DNA of 64,000 nt from NCBI RefSeq assembly GCF_037949795.1, contig NZ_CP149932.1:186001-250000 (forward strand), in the 5' to 3' direction. The stretch's first letter is position 1. Each line of letters starts with the position of its first letter. Under the pieces are notes generated by a model. It was not told where the DNA came from and ran no database searches. It worked only from the letters and a program-made list of their open reading frames with translations. Made by a program: the position numbers and the translations under genes. This stretch comes from Thioclava sp. GXIMD2076. Lineage in GTDB: Bacteria; Pseudomonadota; Alphaproteobacteria; Rhodobacterales; Rhodobacteraceae. Shown one piece after another: positions 36,526 through 45,891 of the stretch.

Positions 36526-37794
36526 TTATTCGGACACGCGCTCGATATCGGCGCCCACGGCCTTCAGCTTGCGCACCAAACGCTCGTAACCGCGATCAAG
36601 GTGATAGACGCGGTTCACCACTGTCTCGCCCTCGGCAGCCAGACCCGCGAGAATCAGCGAGACCGAGGCGCGCAGATCGGTCGCCATCACCGGCGCCCCC
36701 TTCAGCTTTTTCACACCATGCACGGTGGCATGACCGCCATGGACCTCGATATTGGCGCCCATCCGCACCAGTTCGGGCGCATGCATGAAGCGGTTCTCGA
36801 AGATTTTCTCCTCCAGCACCGAAGTGCCCTCGGCGGTGCACAGAAGCGCCATCATCTGCGCCTGAAGGTCGGTCGGGAAGCCCGGATAGGGCTCGGTGAC
36901 CACATCCACCGCATTGACGATATCGCCACGACGTTTGACCTTGAGGCCGTCCTTGGTCTCCTCGACATGGATACCCGCCGCATCGAGCTTCTCGCAGAAG
37001 GACTCGACCAGTGCGATCTTGCCGCCCAGCAGCTCGACCTCGCCACCGCAGATCGCGGGGGCCAGCATATAGGTGCCCAGCTCGATCCGGTCGGTGACCA
37101 CGGGATGGGTCGCGCCATGCAGACGGTCCACGCCCTGGATCTCGATGGTCGAGGTGCCATCACCCGAGATCTGCGCGCCCATCGCCCGCAAACAATCGGC
37201 CAGATCGACAATCTCCGGCTCGCGGGCCGCGTTCTTCAGCACCGAGGTGCCTTTGGCCAGCGACGCCGCCATCAGGAAGTTCTCGGTCGCGCCCACGGAG
37301 GCAAAGCGCATCTCGTGCACCGCGCCCTTCAGGCGGCCACCGGCAACCTTGGCATGCAGATAGCCCTCTTTCAGCTCGATCTCCGCCCCGAGCGCCGTCA
37401 GCGCATCGATATGGATATCCATCGGGCGCGCGCCGATCGCACAGCCACCCGGCAGCGACACAACCGCATGGCCCAGACGCGCCAGAAGCGGGCCGAGCAC
37501 GAGGTTCGAGGCCCGCATCTTGCGCACGATGTCGTAATCCGCCACCGGATTGATCACGCCATGGCACGCCGAGGCCAGAACCTTGCCGTCCTGGAGCTGG
37601 GTCACTTCCGCCCCGAGGCTGGCCAGAAGATCGGTCATGGTGCGGATGTCGGACAGGCGCGGCGCGTTGGTCAGCGTCAGCGGCTCCTCCGACAGGAGTG
37701 TCGCGGGCATCAGGGCCAGACAGGCGTTCTTGGCGCCCGCGATTGGGATCTGCCCCGAAAGCGGCCCGTTGCCGCGCACGATAATGCGGTCCAT
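36526..37794 (-). CDS. murA: UDP-N-acetylglucosamine 1-carboxyvinyltransferase MurA
   Basis: A 422-residue enzyme for the first committed step of peptidoglycan synthesis, transferring enolpyruvate from PEP to UDP-GlcNAc. The start [20 protein letters not shown] is diagnostic, and the catalytic cysteine is present in [12 protein letters not shown], so it should be fosfomycin-sensitive at that site. Its start overlaps the stop of a small basic protein gene. Confidence 0.96.
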   Translation of the reverse strand: MDRIIVRGNGPLSGQIPIAGAKNACLALMPATLLSEEPLTLTNAPRLSDIRTMTDLLASLGAEVTQLQDGKVLASACHGVINPVADYDIVRKMRASNLVLGPLLARLGHAVVSLPGGCAIGARPMDIHIDALTALGAEIELKEGYLHAKVAGGRLKGAVHEMRFASVGATENFLMAASLAKGTSVLKNAAREPEIVDLADCLRAMGAQISGDGTSTIEIQGVDRLHGATHPVVTDRIELGTYMLAPAICGGEVELLGGKIALVESFCEKLDAAGIHVEETKDGLKVKRRGDIVNAVDVVTEPYPGFPTDLQAQMMALLCTAEGTSVLEEKIFENRFMHAPELVRMGANIEVHGGHATVHGVKKLKGAPVMATDLRASVSLILAGLAAEGETVVNRVYHLDRGYERLVRKLKAVGADIERVSE

Positions 37795-38003
37795 CAGCTG
37801 TCCTTCTCGTTCTGCTCGTCCAGTGGCGGCGCGTCGTGAGACCCTGCACCATCTGTCTGTGTTTCTATAGGGTCGGCCTTGCGACCGCGTGCCTGCGCCT
37901 TACGGCGTTGAAGATTCGCGCGCAAGGCCGCGCGCAGGCGATCTTCGCGTGCCGATCTGTGGTCTTTCGACCCATTCTGGGGGTTCTTCGGATCATGTGC
38001 CAT
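37794..38003 (-). CDS. Small charged hypothetical protein upstream of murA
   Basis: A 69-residue protein, strongly basic in the middle ([26 protein letters not shown]) and acidic at the end. It has no membrane segment or signal. The stop overlaps the murA start by TGATG, so it is translated with MurA. Similar short proteins before murA are known to me from other Rhodobacterales, with no function assigned. The middle could bind nucleic acid or ribosomes, but that is only a charge argument. Confidence 0.65.
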   Translation of the reverse strand: MAHDPKNPQNGSKDHRSAREDRLRAALRANLQRRKAQARGRKADPIETQTDGAGSHDAPPLDEQNEKDS

Positions 38004-38140
38004 GGGCCTTCTGTAGCGTCAGGAAAAAAATCTGTCGAGATATGTCATTTTTTCTCTTGCGCCCTGCGGCGAGCTCCTCTAAATCCCCGCTCACGGTCGA
38101 AGGGCGGCACTGAAAAGCACCGCACCGGACGACAAAAGAT

Positions 38141-38215
<75 letters not shown>

Positions 38216-38426
38216 CTAAAGCCACCTCACAGAAACCGATTTGAGCGAGTATAGCTGTGCTCATCCGTTTCCGGAGCGGATCTTTTCCACATCTCCAATC
38301 CCCTGCAAATTCCGGCGTCCTTAGGATAGCCGTCACGGAACAGCGCCTGCGCGGAGGCGCGCATTGTGTTTTGTGCCGCGATGGTAACAATGTCCGTCGT
38401 GAGGAATTTCGAGGGGGCAAAAAGCG

Positions 38427-39368
38427 ATGGGGCTGCATCGGGGGGTCAAGCTGCGCCATGTGCGGGCATTTCTGGATGTGATCGACCAAGGCTCGATTTC
38501 GGCGGCCGCGCGCGGTCAGGGCATTTCACAGCCTGCACTGTCGAAGACATTGGCCGAGCTGGAGGCGATGCTGGAGGTGGAGCTTCTGTCGCGCGAGGGC
38601 CGCAGCGTGGGCCTGACGCCCGCAGGCCGCGCCTTCCGCCGTCACGCCCTGCAAGCGATGCAACAGCTGGACACCGCCGTGGTAGCGGCCCAAGGAGGCA
38701 CCTCTTCGGATATGCTCAATGTGGGCCTTCTGCCCACCGTATCGGGCGGCATCTTCCCCCGTGCCGCACTCGAATTTACCAAGGATCATCCGGGGCTCCG
38801 GATGTCGATGCTGACAGGACCGCACGGGTTCCTGCTGGGCCAGCTGCGCGACGGGCGGATCGATCTCATGGTAGGCCGGATGCCTGCACCCGAAGACATG
38901 CCGGGATTGCGTTTCGATTTCCTCTATCACGAGGAAATCGTGCTGGTGGGGCGCGCAGGCCACCCGCTGGCGGGCGCAAGCGGCGCACAGGTGCTGCAAC
39001 AGGCAGAGCTGATCCTGCCCACGCAGAAATCCATCATCCGGTCCACAGTGGACCGCTTCCTGCTGTCGGCGGGAATCACCGAACCGAAGATGCGCTTCGA
39101 GACGGTTTCTCTGGCACCCGGTCTGGGGCTGGTCGAATCCTCGGATCTCTTGTGGTTCATCTCGCGCGGCGTGGTGCGCCGCGAGATTGAAAGCGGCACG
39201 CTGGAGGTAATAGATCTGGGAGCGCCCTTCCTTGCAGGATCGGTCGGGCTGACCATGAAGCAAAGCACTGCGGACAGGTTCGAGATTGGCGGGCTGGCCG
39301 AGGCTTTGCGTCACCAGATCATGCTGTCGGGACTGGAGCTGCCGCGCGAAAGACAGCTTGAACCATAA
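38427..39368 (+). CDS. pcaQ: LysR-type activator PcaQ of the protocatechuate operon
   Basis: A 313-residue LysR-type regulator (winged helix at 8-67: VRAFLDVIDQGSISAAARGQGISQPALSKTLAELE, abbreviated SQPALSKTLAELE). The effector domain has the PcaQ/CbuX-type features GLLPTVSGGIFPRAALEF and MVGRMPAPEDMPGL. In Agrobacterium and Sinorhizobium PcaQ is divergent from pcaD; here it points the same way and lies 81 bases before it. A binding-site-like palindrome overlaps its stop codon. The expected inducer is beta-carboxy-cis,cis-muconate or the lactone. Confidence 0.9.
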   Translation: MGLHRGVKLRHVRAFLDVIDQGSISAAARGQGISQPALSKTLAELEAMLEVELLSREGRSVGLTPAGRAFRRHALQAMQQLDTAVVAAQGGTSSDMLNVGLLPTVSGGIFPRAALEFTKDHPGLRMSMLTGPHGFLLGQLRDGRIDLMVGRMPAPEDMPGLRFDFLYHEEIVLVGRAGHPLAGASGAQVLQQAELILPTQKSIIRSTVDRFLLSAGITEPKMRFETVSLAPGLGLVESSDLLWFISRGVVRREIESGTLEVIDLGAPFLAGSVGLTMKQSTADRFEIGGLAEALRHQIMLSGLELPRERQLEP

Positions 39369-39380
39369 CCCCCTTGTTAT
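39365..39380 (+). promoter_or_regulatory. PcaQ box upstream of pcaD
   Basis: ATAACCCCCTTGTTAT is an ATAAC-N6-GTTAT palindrome close to the reported PcaQ motif ATAACC-N4-GGTTA(A/T). It starts in the pcaQ stop codon and lies 70 bases before the pcaD ATG, a normal activator position. Confidence 0.7.
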
Positions 39381-39449
39381 ATTTCCCTCCGTGCTTTGTA
39401 TTGGCCCCACACGCGGGCTTATGAAAAAACAACGCTCGGAGGACTATTC

Positions 39450-40226
39450 ATGCACAGTTTTGATCGTATGGGCCGCAAGGTCCATTACCGGCTTGACGGG
39501 CCGGAAGACGCACCCGTTCTGGTGCTGTCGAATTCTCTCGGCACCGATCTCCGGGTCTGGGACGCGTTTTTGGCGGCCCTTCCGGGCCAATGGCGTGTGC
39601 TGCGTCTGGATAAACCGGGTCACGGCCTGAGCGATGCGCCCGCAGCCGATCTTACGATTGCCGAGCTGGCCGAAGATATCGCGGCGCTCTGCGACGCCTA
39701 TGGGCTAAGGGATCTCAACTTCGTGGGCCTGTCGATCGGCGGCATGATCGGCCAAGAACTGGCCGCCACCCGCCCCGATCTGATGCGCGCGCTGGTGCTG
39801 ATGGATACCGCCGCCAAGATCGGCACACCCGAGATGTGGACCACCCGCATCAACGCGATCCGCGAGAACGGGATCGTGTCGCTCGAGGCCGCGATCCTCG
39901 AGCGCTGGTTCGTGCCCGCTTTCCGCAAGACCGACCAGTTCGCGCTATGGCGCAACATGCTAATCCGCACCGATGACTTCGGCTATACCGCCTGCTGTGC
40001 GGCGATTGCGGCGGCGGACCTCACCGAGAGCACCCGCGCCCTGACCCTGCCGGTGATGGCAATGGCGGGCGATCAGGATGGCTCCACCCCGCCCGATCTG
40101 GTGCGGGCGACGGCCGCATTGTGCAATGCCGAGTTCCATCTGATCGAGAATGCGGGCCACCTGCCCTGCGTCGAACACCCCAAACACACGGCCGAGCTTA
40201 TCGCGGCCTTCTTCAACAGGATCTGA
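39450..40226 (+). CDS. pcaD: 3-oxoadipate enol-lactonase PcaD
   Basis: A 258-residue alpha/beta hydrolase with nucleophile Ser in GLSIGGMIGQ, an acid in MAGDQDGSTPPD, and the final His in AGHLPCVEHP. It opens 3-oxoadipate enol-lactone to 3-oxoadipate. GGAGG is 8 bases before the chosen ATG (MHSFDRMG). It is the first structural gene of pcaDCHGB and is followed by pcaC after 2 bases. Confidence 0.93.
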   Translation: MHSFDRMGRKVHYRLDGPEDAPVLVLSNSLGTDLRVWDAFLAALPGQWRVLRLDKPGHGLSDAPAADLTIAELAEDIAALCDAYGLRDLNFVGLSIGGMIGQELAATRPDLMRALVLMDTAAKIGTPEMWTTRINAIRENGIVSLEAAILERWFVPAFRKTDQFALWRNMLIRTDDFGYTACCAAIAAADLTESTRALTLPVMAMAGDQDGSTPPDLVRATAALCNAEFHLIENAGHLPCVEHPKHTAELIAAFFNRI

Positions 40227-40228
40227 CC

Positions 40229-40621
40229 ATGACCGAGAAAAGCTTCCGCTATGACAAAGGCATGGAAACCCGCCGCTCCGTGCTGGGCGATGCCCATGTG
40301 GACCGCGCCGAAGCGGGCAAAACTCCGTTTGACGAGCCCTTCCAGACGCTGATCACCGAGACCGCTTGGGGCAATGTCTGGTCGTCGGATAAAATTACCA
40401 AACGCGAACGCTCGATGCTGACACTGGCGCTTCTGGCCGCCACGGGAAATTTCGAGGAGATCCCGATGCATGTGCGCGCCACCGCCAATACCGGTGCCTC
40501 GCGTGACGATATCATGGAAGCTTTCCTGCATGTGGCGGTCTATGCCGGCGTGCCGAAGGCCAACCATGCGATCAAATTGGCAAAGCAGGTCTTTGCCGAA
40601 CAGGAGGAGGAAGGCAAATAA
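40229..40621 (+). CDS. pcaC: 4-carboxymuconolactone decarboxylase PcaC
   Basis: A 130-residue AhpD-like fold enzyme (FQTLITETAWGNVWSSDKI, RSMLTLALLAATG, HVRATANTGASRDDIMEAFLH, the last containing the catalytic Glu/His region). It converts 4-carboxymuconolactone to 3-oxoadipate enol-lactone, the substrate of PcaD. Its TAA shares a base with the pcaH start, so translation is coupled. Confidence 0.95.
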   Translation: MTEKSFRYDKGMETRRSVLGDAHVDRAEAGKTPFDEPFQTLITETAWGNVWSSDKITKRERSMLTLALLAATGNFEEIPMHVRATANTGASRDDIMEAFLHVAVYAGVPKANHAIKLAKQVFAEQEEEGK

Positions 40622-41373
40622 TGACCCACCCGCTGGCAAGACTGCAGGCCGATCAGGGCCCGCTGATCCCGCGCAACCGCGAGATCCACCCCGTCCCTTA
40701 CGATCCGGGCTACAAGACATCGGTGGCACGCTCGCCCAACCAGCCGCTTCTGGCGATGGAATCCGGGCTCTCGGAGGAAACCGGTCCGACCTTCGGCCAC
40801 TCGGCTTTCGGGCAATATGATAACAACCTGATCCTCAACTGGAACCGTGGCGCCGCCCCCGCCATCGGCGAGCGGATCATGATGCATGGCCGCGTGCTGG
40901 ATGAAAACGCCCGCCCGGTGCGCAACACTCTGGTCGAGATCTGGCAGGCCAATGCCGGTGGCCGCTACCGCCACAAGAAAGACGGCTATCTGGCGCCGCT
41001 CGACCCCAATTTCGGCGGCTGCGGACGCACGCTGACCGACGAGAACGGCTATTACCAGTTCCTGACCATCCGCCCCGGCGCCTATCCCTGGCCCAACCGC
41101 GGCAATGACTGGCGCCCGATGCATATCCACGTCTCGGTCTTCGGCCACAGCTTCGGCCAGCGCCTGATCACCCAGATGTATTTCGAGGGTGATCCGCTGA
41201 TCAATCTCTGCCCGATCGCCAAAACGGTGAAGGACCGCGCTTCGCTCGACCGTCTCGTGGCTCCGCTCGACATGGCGCATTCGCGCCCGCTGGACTATCT
41301 TGCCTACAAGTTCGACATCGTGCTGCGCGGTCGCCGCCAGACCATGTTCGAAAACCGTATCGAGGGGATGTAA
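40621..41373 (+). CDS. pcaH: Protocatechuate 3,4-dioxygenase beta subunit PcaH
   Basis: A 250-residue intradiol dioxygenase subunit that holds the non-haem Fe(III). The four iron ligands can be placed at Tyr-116 (GGRYRH), Tyr-155 (GAYPW), His-168 and His-170 (MHIHVS), with the same spacing as in Pseudomonas. It cleaves protocatechuate to 3-carboxy-cis,cis-muconate together with PcaG. Confidence 0.97.
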   Translation: MTHPLARLQADQGPLIPRNREIHPVPYDPGYKTSVARSPNQPLLAMESGLSEETGPTFGHSAFGQYDNNLILNWNRGAAPAIGERIMMHGRVLDENARPVRNTLVEIWQANAGGRYRHKKDGYLAPLDPNFGGCGRTLTDENGYYQFLTIRPGAYPWPNRGNDWRPMHIHVSVFGHSFGQRLITQMYFEGDPLINLCPIAKTVKDRASLDRLVAPLDMAHSRPLDYLAYKFDIVLRGRRQTMFENRIEGM

Positions 41374-41375
41374 TC

Positions 41376-41975
41376 ATGGTTCAACAACTCGACACTCTTC
41401 AGGAAAGCGCCTCGCAGACCGCAGGCCCGTATGTCCATATCGGCCTGATGCCCAGCTATACAGGCAACGGCCAGATCTATGACAGCGAACTGGGCTATTC
41501 GCCTATCGAGGAGGGCGCCGAAGGCGAGATCATCGAGATCGTCGGTGAAGTCATTGACGGCACCGGCTGGACGTTGCGCGATGCGCTCATCGAGAGCTGG
41601 CAGCCCGATGCCTCCGGCAAGTTTGCAGGTCAGGAGGGCGCCGACCCCAAAGTCTCGGGCTGGTGCCGTTTTGCCGCTGACGCCGAGACCGGTGAATTCA
41701 CTCTGCGCACGGTCAAACCGGGCAAGGTGGCGCTGCGGGGCGGTGGCTTTGGCGCGCCGCATATCTCGCTGTGGGTCGTTGCCCGCGGGATCAATATCGG
41801 GCTTCAGACACGGATCTATTTCGAGGATGAGGACAACTCGGAGGACCCGCTCTTGAAACGCATCGAACAGCGCCCGCGCGTCGAGACGCTGATCGCCAAA
41901 AAGGAAGCGGATGGCAAATACCGCTTCAACATCCGCCTTCAGGGCGAAGGGGAGACGGTGTTCCTTGACATCTGA
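41376..41975 (+). CDS. pcaG: Protocatechuate 3,4-dioxygenase alpha subunit PcaG
   Basis: A 199-residue subunit with the family opening SASQTAGPYVHIGLMP and the central DGTGWTLRDALIESWQPDASGKF region. It lacks the iron ligands and completes the active-site pocket of PcaH. It follows pcaH by 2 bases and overlaps the pcaB start. Confidence 0.96.
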   Translation: MVQQLDTLQESASQTAGPYVHIGLMPSYTGNGQIYDSELGYSPIEEGAEGEIIEIVGEVIDGTGWTLRDALIESWQPDASGKFAGQEGADPKVSGWCRFAADAETGEFTLRTVKPGKVALRGGGFGAPHISLWVVARGINIGLQTRIYFEDEDNSEDPLLKRIEQRPRVETLIAKKEADGKYRFNIRLQGEGETVFLDI

Positions 41976-43041
41976 TCTGGTTCAAAACGGGGCGGCCGAT
42001 GTGTTCGGCCACCCATGGCTCTCGGGCTCTTTTGCCGATGCCGAAGTCATGGCGCTCTGGTCTCCGGAGCGTCAGCTTGCGAATATGCTGGCCTTTGAGG
42101 CCGCCTTCAGCCGCGCTATGGGCCGGGCGGGACTGTTCGATGCCGATCTGGCCGATGAAGCCGCCAGCAGGATCGAGACTGCCACGCCCGATATGGCGGC
42201 CTTGCGCAAGGGGCAGGAAAATGACGGCGTTGTGGTGCCGGCATTGGTGGCCGAACTGAAAAAGGCTACGGGCCATGCCTCGGAGGCGGTCCATAAGGGC
42301 GCGACCTCGCAGGATGTTATCGACACCGCAATGATCCTCAGCCTGCGGGACACGTTGCGCCTGTTGCGTGCACGGCTCGAGAGGCTGCAGGACGCGATGG
42401 ACACGCTGGTGCAGGTCTATGGCGCCAAGCCCCTGATGGGCCGCACCCGTATGCAGGCCGCAACCGAGATTACCGTGGCCGACCGGATCGCGCCTTGGAT
42501 GATGCCACTTGCCACCCATATCGAACGCATCGACGCGCTGATGCCGCGGGTCGCACGGGTGCAGCTGGGCGGTGCGTCTGGCGACCGTAAGGCACTGAAA
42601 GACAAGGCCGCGATGGTCTCTGCCGATATGGCACAGGCGCTGGATCTGGAAGATGCGCCACGGGCATGGCATGCGATGCGCGGCTCGGTGACCGAAGCCG
42701 CCAGTTTGATGGCGCTGATTACCGGCACTCTGGGCAAGATGGGGCAGGATATCTGCCTGATGGCCCAGCAAGGCATTGACGAGATCGCCATGTCGGGCGG
42801 CGGCGGGTCGTCGGCCATGCCGCATAAGCAGAATCCCGTTCTGCCCGAACTACTGGTGACGCTGGCACGGTTCAACGCGGTGCAGGTCTCGGCCATGCAT
42901 CAGGCAATGATCCACGAACAGGAACGCTCGGGCACGGCCTGGACGCTCGAATGGATGGTGCTGCCGCAGATCGCACAGGCCACAGGCCGCGCGACGGCTG
43001 CCGCCCAGACCATCTGCGAGCGGATCAATCGTATCGGATAA
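41965..43041 (+). CDS. pcaB: 3-carboxy-cis,cis-muconate cycloisomerase PcaB
   Basis: A 358-residue member of the fumarase/aspartase superfamily. The superfamily loop GGSSAMPHKQNP is present, along with HKGATSQDVIDTA and GRTRMQAATEI. It turns 3-carboxymuconate into 4-carboxymuconolactone for PcaC. I chose a TTG start that overlaps the pcaG stop by 11 bases, with GGGGAGA about 10 bases upstream; no ATG in this frame gives the conserved N-terminus. A bidirectional terminator follows. Confidence 0.93.
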   Translation: MTSDLVQNGAADVFGHPWLSGSFADAEVMALWSPERQLANMLAFEAAFSRAMGRAGLFDADLADEAASRIETATPDMAALRKGQENDGVVVPALVAELKKATGHASEAVHKGATSQDVIDTAMILSLRDTLRLLRARLERLQDAMDTLVQVYGAKPLMGRTRMQAATEITVADRIAPWMMPLATHIERIDALMPRVARVQLGGASGDRKALKDKAAMVSADMAQALDLEDAPRAWHAMRGSVTEAASLMALITGTLGKMGQDICLMAQQGIDEIAMSGGGGSSAMPHKQNPVLPELLVTLARFNAVQVSAMHQAMIHEQERSGTAWTLEWMVLPQIAQATGRATAAAQTICERINRIG

Positions 43042-43043
43042 GG

Positions 43044-43071
43044 AAAGGCCCGCCCCGTCGGCGGGCCTTTT
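43044..43071. terminator. Bidirectional terminator between pcaB and tetR
   Basis: AAAGGCCCGCC and GGCGGGCCTTT form an 11-bp stem around CCGTC, with T runs on both strands. It serves pcaB (plus) and the TetR gene (minus). Confidence 0.9.
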
Positions 43072-43074
43072 CGG

Positions 43075-43743
43075 TTACTTGGGCGAAGGAATCGGCGTGC
43101 CCGCCTTCAGAACCGACAGCACGATGGTGCGGATCACCTCGGCCCGCATCCAGCTCTGTCCCTCGGGGGTATAGAAATTATTCCCGAAATTTGCCGAAAA
43201 CGTAATCTCGTTGGCGACATTGAACACGCTCGCCGCCGAAATCTGCCAGTGAACCCGTAGCGGATCGACATCCTCACGGAAAACACCCTGCGCGATTCCC
43301 GCCTGACAGATTCGCTCCAGAAGCAAAACCGCTGGCTTATTGGTATGCGGCATCTCGGCCATCTGGCGGATGTGGCGACCGTCATGGATATTCTCAATCA
43401 TAACCAAACGCACAAAATCGGGGTTCGCCTTATGGTGGTCGAATGTGAACCCGATCAGCTTCTCCAGCGCCTCGATGGGCGGTAGGTTGTCCACATCCAA
43501 AGCACATTCGCCTTCGCGCACCTTGCGATAGGCATTCTCGAGAACCTCTTGATAAAGCGCCTCTTTATCCTTGAAGTAATAGAAGATCATCCGCTTCGAT
43601 GTCTTCGTTCTCTCGGCAATATCCTGCAGCCTCGCCCGCGAGAGACCATGGCGCGCGAACTCCTCCTGCGCCGCCGCCAGAATATCGGCTTTCACAGCCT
43701 CTGGGTTCTGCTTCCAGCCACGGGGGTTTCCTCCGACACCCAT
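43075..43743 (-). CDS. TetR-family regulator of the quinate/shikimate operon (inferred)
   Basis: A 222-residue TetR/AcrR protein. The helix-turn-helix is at about 12-55 (LAAAQEEFARHGLSRARLQDIAERTKTSKRMIFYYF, abbreviated RTKTSKRMIFYYF). The ligand domain contains DHHKANPDFVRLVMIEN. GGAGGAG is 6 bases before the chosen ATG (MGVGGNPRG); an earlier in-frame ATG is 7 codons up. It diverges from the dehydrogenase-TRAP-quiC genes, with an inverted repeat in the 138-base gap, so it most likely represses both. The ligand may be quinate, shikimate or a product. Confidence 0.85.
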   Translation of the reverse strand: MGVGGNPRGWKQNPEAVKADILAAAQEEFARHGLSRARLQDIAERTKTSKRMIFYYFKDKEALYQEVLENAYRKVREGECALDVDNLPPIEALEKLIGFTFDHHKANPDFVRLVMIENIHDGRHIRQMAEMPHTNKPAVLLLERICQAGIAQGVFREDVDPLRVHWQISAASVFNVANEITFSANFGNNFYTPEGQSWMRAEVIRTIVLSVLKAGTPIPSPK

Positions 43744-43781
43744 AACTTTCTCCTCCCTCTTCATAACCGCCAGACTCTACA

Positions 43782-43830
43782 ATGGACCGGCGGGTACATT
43801 CTTCTTGACGAAATTAACCCGCTGGTCCAT
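43782..43830. promoter_or_regulatory. Inverted repeat between tetR and the shikimate dehydrogenase gene
   Basis: ATGGACCGGCGGGTA (43782-43796) and AACCCGCTGGTCCAT (43816-43830) are mirror images at 13 of 15 positions. A TTGACG -35-like hexamer lies between them at 43804-43809. The layout suggests a TetR operator pair over the divergent promoters. Confidence 0.6.
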
Positions 43831-43881
43831 CATTATGTCAACACGTCGGATCGGGAGTCCCGACGCGGGAGGACATTACAC

Positions 43882-44754
43882 ATGAATACCGCAATCCAGA
43901 CCAAGGATACCCTGCTGGCAGGCCTGATCGGCCGCGGCATCGGCCAGTCGCGCACCCCCGCGATGCATATGGCCGAAGCAAAGGCGCAGGGCATGGTCGG
44001 TCTGTATAACAAACTTGATATGGACGACCCGCTACGCGAGGGGATGACCCTCGAGCAGATGCTGGTCGGCGCCGAGAAGGCGGGCTATGACGGGCTCAAC
44101 ATCACCTACCCCTACAAGCAGGAAGTGATCGCGCTTCTGGACGAGTTGTCCGAGGGCGCGCGTTCCGTAGGTGCGGTGAATACCGTGGTCTTCAAGGATG
44201 GCCGCCGCATCGGGCATAATACCGACATGACGGGTTTTGCCGCGGGCTACCGTGCCGGTCTGGGCGATGCGCCGAATGACCATGTGCTGCTGGTGGGTGC
44301 CGGTGGTGCGGGCGTGGCCGTGGCCCATGCGCTGTGTGATTGTGGTGCCAAGCGCCTGTCGATCACCGATGTGGACCCCGCGCGTGCGCAGGCTCTGGCC
44401 GCGCAGGTCGCCAAGAACCGCCCGGCGACCCAAGTTGTGGCCGTTGCCTCGACCGACGAGCTGACCGGTGCGAACCGCCCGCAGGGCATGGTCAACGCCA
44501 CGCCGATGGGCATGGCCAAACTGCCGGGCATGTCGGTGCCGGAGAGCTTCCTGGGCGCTGATATGTGGGTGGCCGATATCGTCTATTTCCCGCTCGAAAC
44601 CGAGCTTCTGGCCAAAGCGCGCGCAGTTGGCGCACGCGTGATGCCCGGCTCGGGAATGACTGTGGGGCAAGCCATCGATGCCTTCAAACTGTTCACCGGC
44701 CGCACCGCCGATGGTGCGCGGATGAAGGCACGGTTCGAGGAATTCGATAAGTAA
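43882..44754 (+). CDS. NAD-type quinate/shikimate dehydrogenase
   Basis: A 290-residue AroE-superfamily enzyme. The catalytic Lys-79 (NITYPYKQEV) and Asp-115 (NTDMTGF) are present. After the GAGGAGVAVAHAL dinucleotide loop the next strand ends in ITDVDPARA, with acidic residues (Asp-163, Asp-165) where NADP-specific AroE has NRT; this favours NAD and catabolic use. It should oxidise quinate to dehydroquinate and/or shikimate to 3-dehydroshikimate. GGGAGGA is 7 bases before the ATG. It heads an operon with a TRAP transporter and quiC. Confidence 0.88.
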   Translation: MNTAIQTKDTLLAGLIGRGIGQSRTPAMHMAEAKAQGMVGLYNKLDMDDPLREGMTLEQMLVGAEKAGYDGLNITYPYKQEVIALLDELSEGARSVGAVNTVVFKDGRRIGHNTDMTGFAAGYRAGLGDAPNDHVLLVGAGGAGVAVAHALCDCGAKRLSITDVDPARAQALAAQVAKNRPATQVVAVASTDELTGANRPQGMVNATPMGMAKLPGMSVPESFLGADMWVADIVYFPLETELLAKARAVGARVMPGSGMTVGQAIDAFKLFTGRTADGARMKARFEEFDK

Positions 44755-44810
44755 AGCTTCACTCTTCAGGGAGATGAGTGGAGACCCGAACGCAATCTAG
44801 GGAGGATGAC

Positions 44811-45821
44811 ATGCGTTTCAATCTCAAAGCAACCGCGGCACTGGCCGCACTGACCATCGGTCTCGCAGGCGCGGCTCAGGCCGAAACCACCATTCGCGTG
44901 GCCCATGTGGACCCCGATGACTGGCAGACCTCGAAAAAAGGCGCTGCGGCCCAGATCTTCAAGAATATCGTCGAGGGCGAGAGCGACCTGAAGGTCGAGC
45001 TGTTCCCCGCAGGCGCCCTCGGCAACGAGGACGAACTTGTTGCACAGGCACAAGAAGGCCTGACCCAGGTGGCGATCGTCTCGGGCGCAATGTCGAAGGT
45101 CTGCCCCGCAGCCTCCGTTCTCGACATCCCCTATATCTTCTCCTCGGCCCCCGTTGCATGGGATGTGCTGGACGGCCAGTTCGGCAAGGATCTGGCAGAG
45201 CACTGCCTCGACGAGACCGGCCTGCGCACGCTGGCCTATGGCGAGACGGGCTTCCGCAACTTCACCAACAATACCCGCGAGATCAAATCTCCGGCGGATA
45301 TGAAGGGCCTGAAGTTCCGTGTGCAGCCGATCCCGCTCTATCTGGAAATGGTGAAGTCGCTGGGCGGCGAGCCGACCCCGATCGCATGGACCGAACTGCC
45401 CAACGCGCTGTCCACCGGCGTGGTTGACGGTCAGGAAAACCCCGTTGGCACGATCTATAACAACGGCCTGCACAAGCTGCAGAAATACATGACCCTCGAC
45501 GGCCACGTCTATGGCGCGGACTTCATCGTGATCTCGGACGAGTTCTATGAGGGCCTCTCCCCCGCCGATCAGGAAGTCGTATCGAAAGCCGCCCGTATCG
45601 CGGGCACCATGGGCCGCGCGATCCAGGAATGGTCGACCGCCGATGGCGTGAAGAAAGTACAGGAAGAGGGCATGCAGGTCTATTCGCCGACCACCGAGGA
45701 GATCAAGGCCTTCGCCGATGCGGCGCAACCCGCCGTGATCGACTACCTGCGCGGAGAACTGGGTCCGGATGCGGAATGGATCGACCGTCTGCAGACGGCT
45801 GTAGCCGACACGCAGGAATAA
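44811..45821 (+). CDS. TRAP transporter solute-binding protein (DctP family)
   Basis: A 336-residue periplasmic receptor. A signal peptide ends GLAGAAQA, and the mature part shows the DctP pattern (TIRVAHVDPDDWQTSKKGAA; LKFRVQPIPLYLEMVKSLGGEPTPIAW with the carboxylate-binding Arg; GVVDGQENPVGTI). GGGAGGA is 5 bases before the ATG. Its place between the dehydrogenase and quiC implies it captures quinate, shikimate or a related hydroaromatic acid. Confidence 0.9.
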   Translation: MRFNLKATAALAALTIGLAGAAQAETTIRVAHVDPDDWQTSKKGAAAQIFKNIVEGESDLKVELFPAGALGNEDELVAQAQEGLTQVAIVSGAMSKVCPAASVLDIPYIFSSAPVAWDVLDGQFGKDLAEHCLDETGLRTLAYGETGFRNFTNNTREIKSPADMKGLKFRVQPIPLYLEMVKSLGGEPTPIAWTELPNALSTGVVDGQENPVGTIYNNGLHKLQKYMTLDGHVYGADFIVISDEFYEGLSPADQEVVSKAARIAGTMGRAIQEWSTADGVKKVQEEGMQVYSPTTEEIKAFADAAQPAVIDYLRGELGPDAEWIDRLQTAVADTQE

Positions 45822-45891
45822 CCCGTTTGTAACAAGTCAGGCTGGCGCGTCCGGGCGCGCCGGCCACTGTCGTCCAGGAAGGGCCTTCCCC

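Noticed and set aside
43882..44754. Assignment as biosynthetic AroE
   Set aside because: Acidic residues after the nucleotide loop favour NAD, and the operon holds TRAP and quiC genes, pointing to catabolism.
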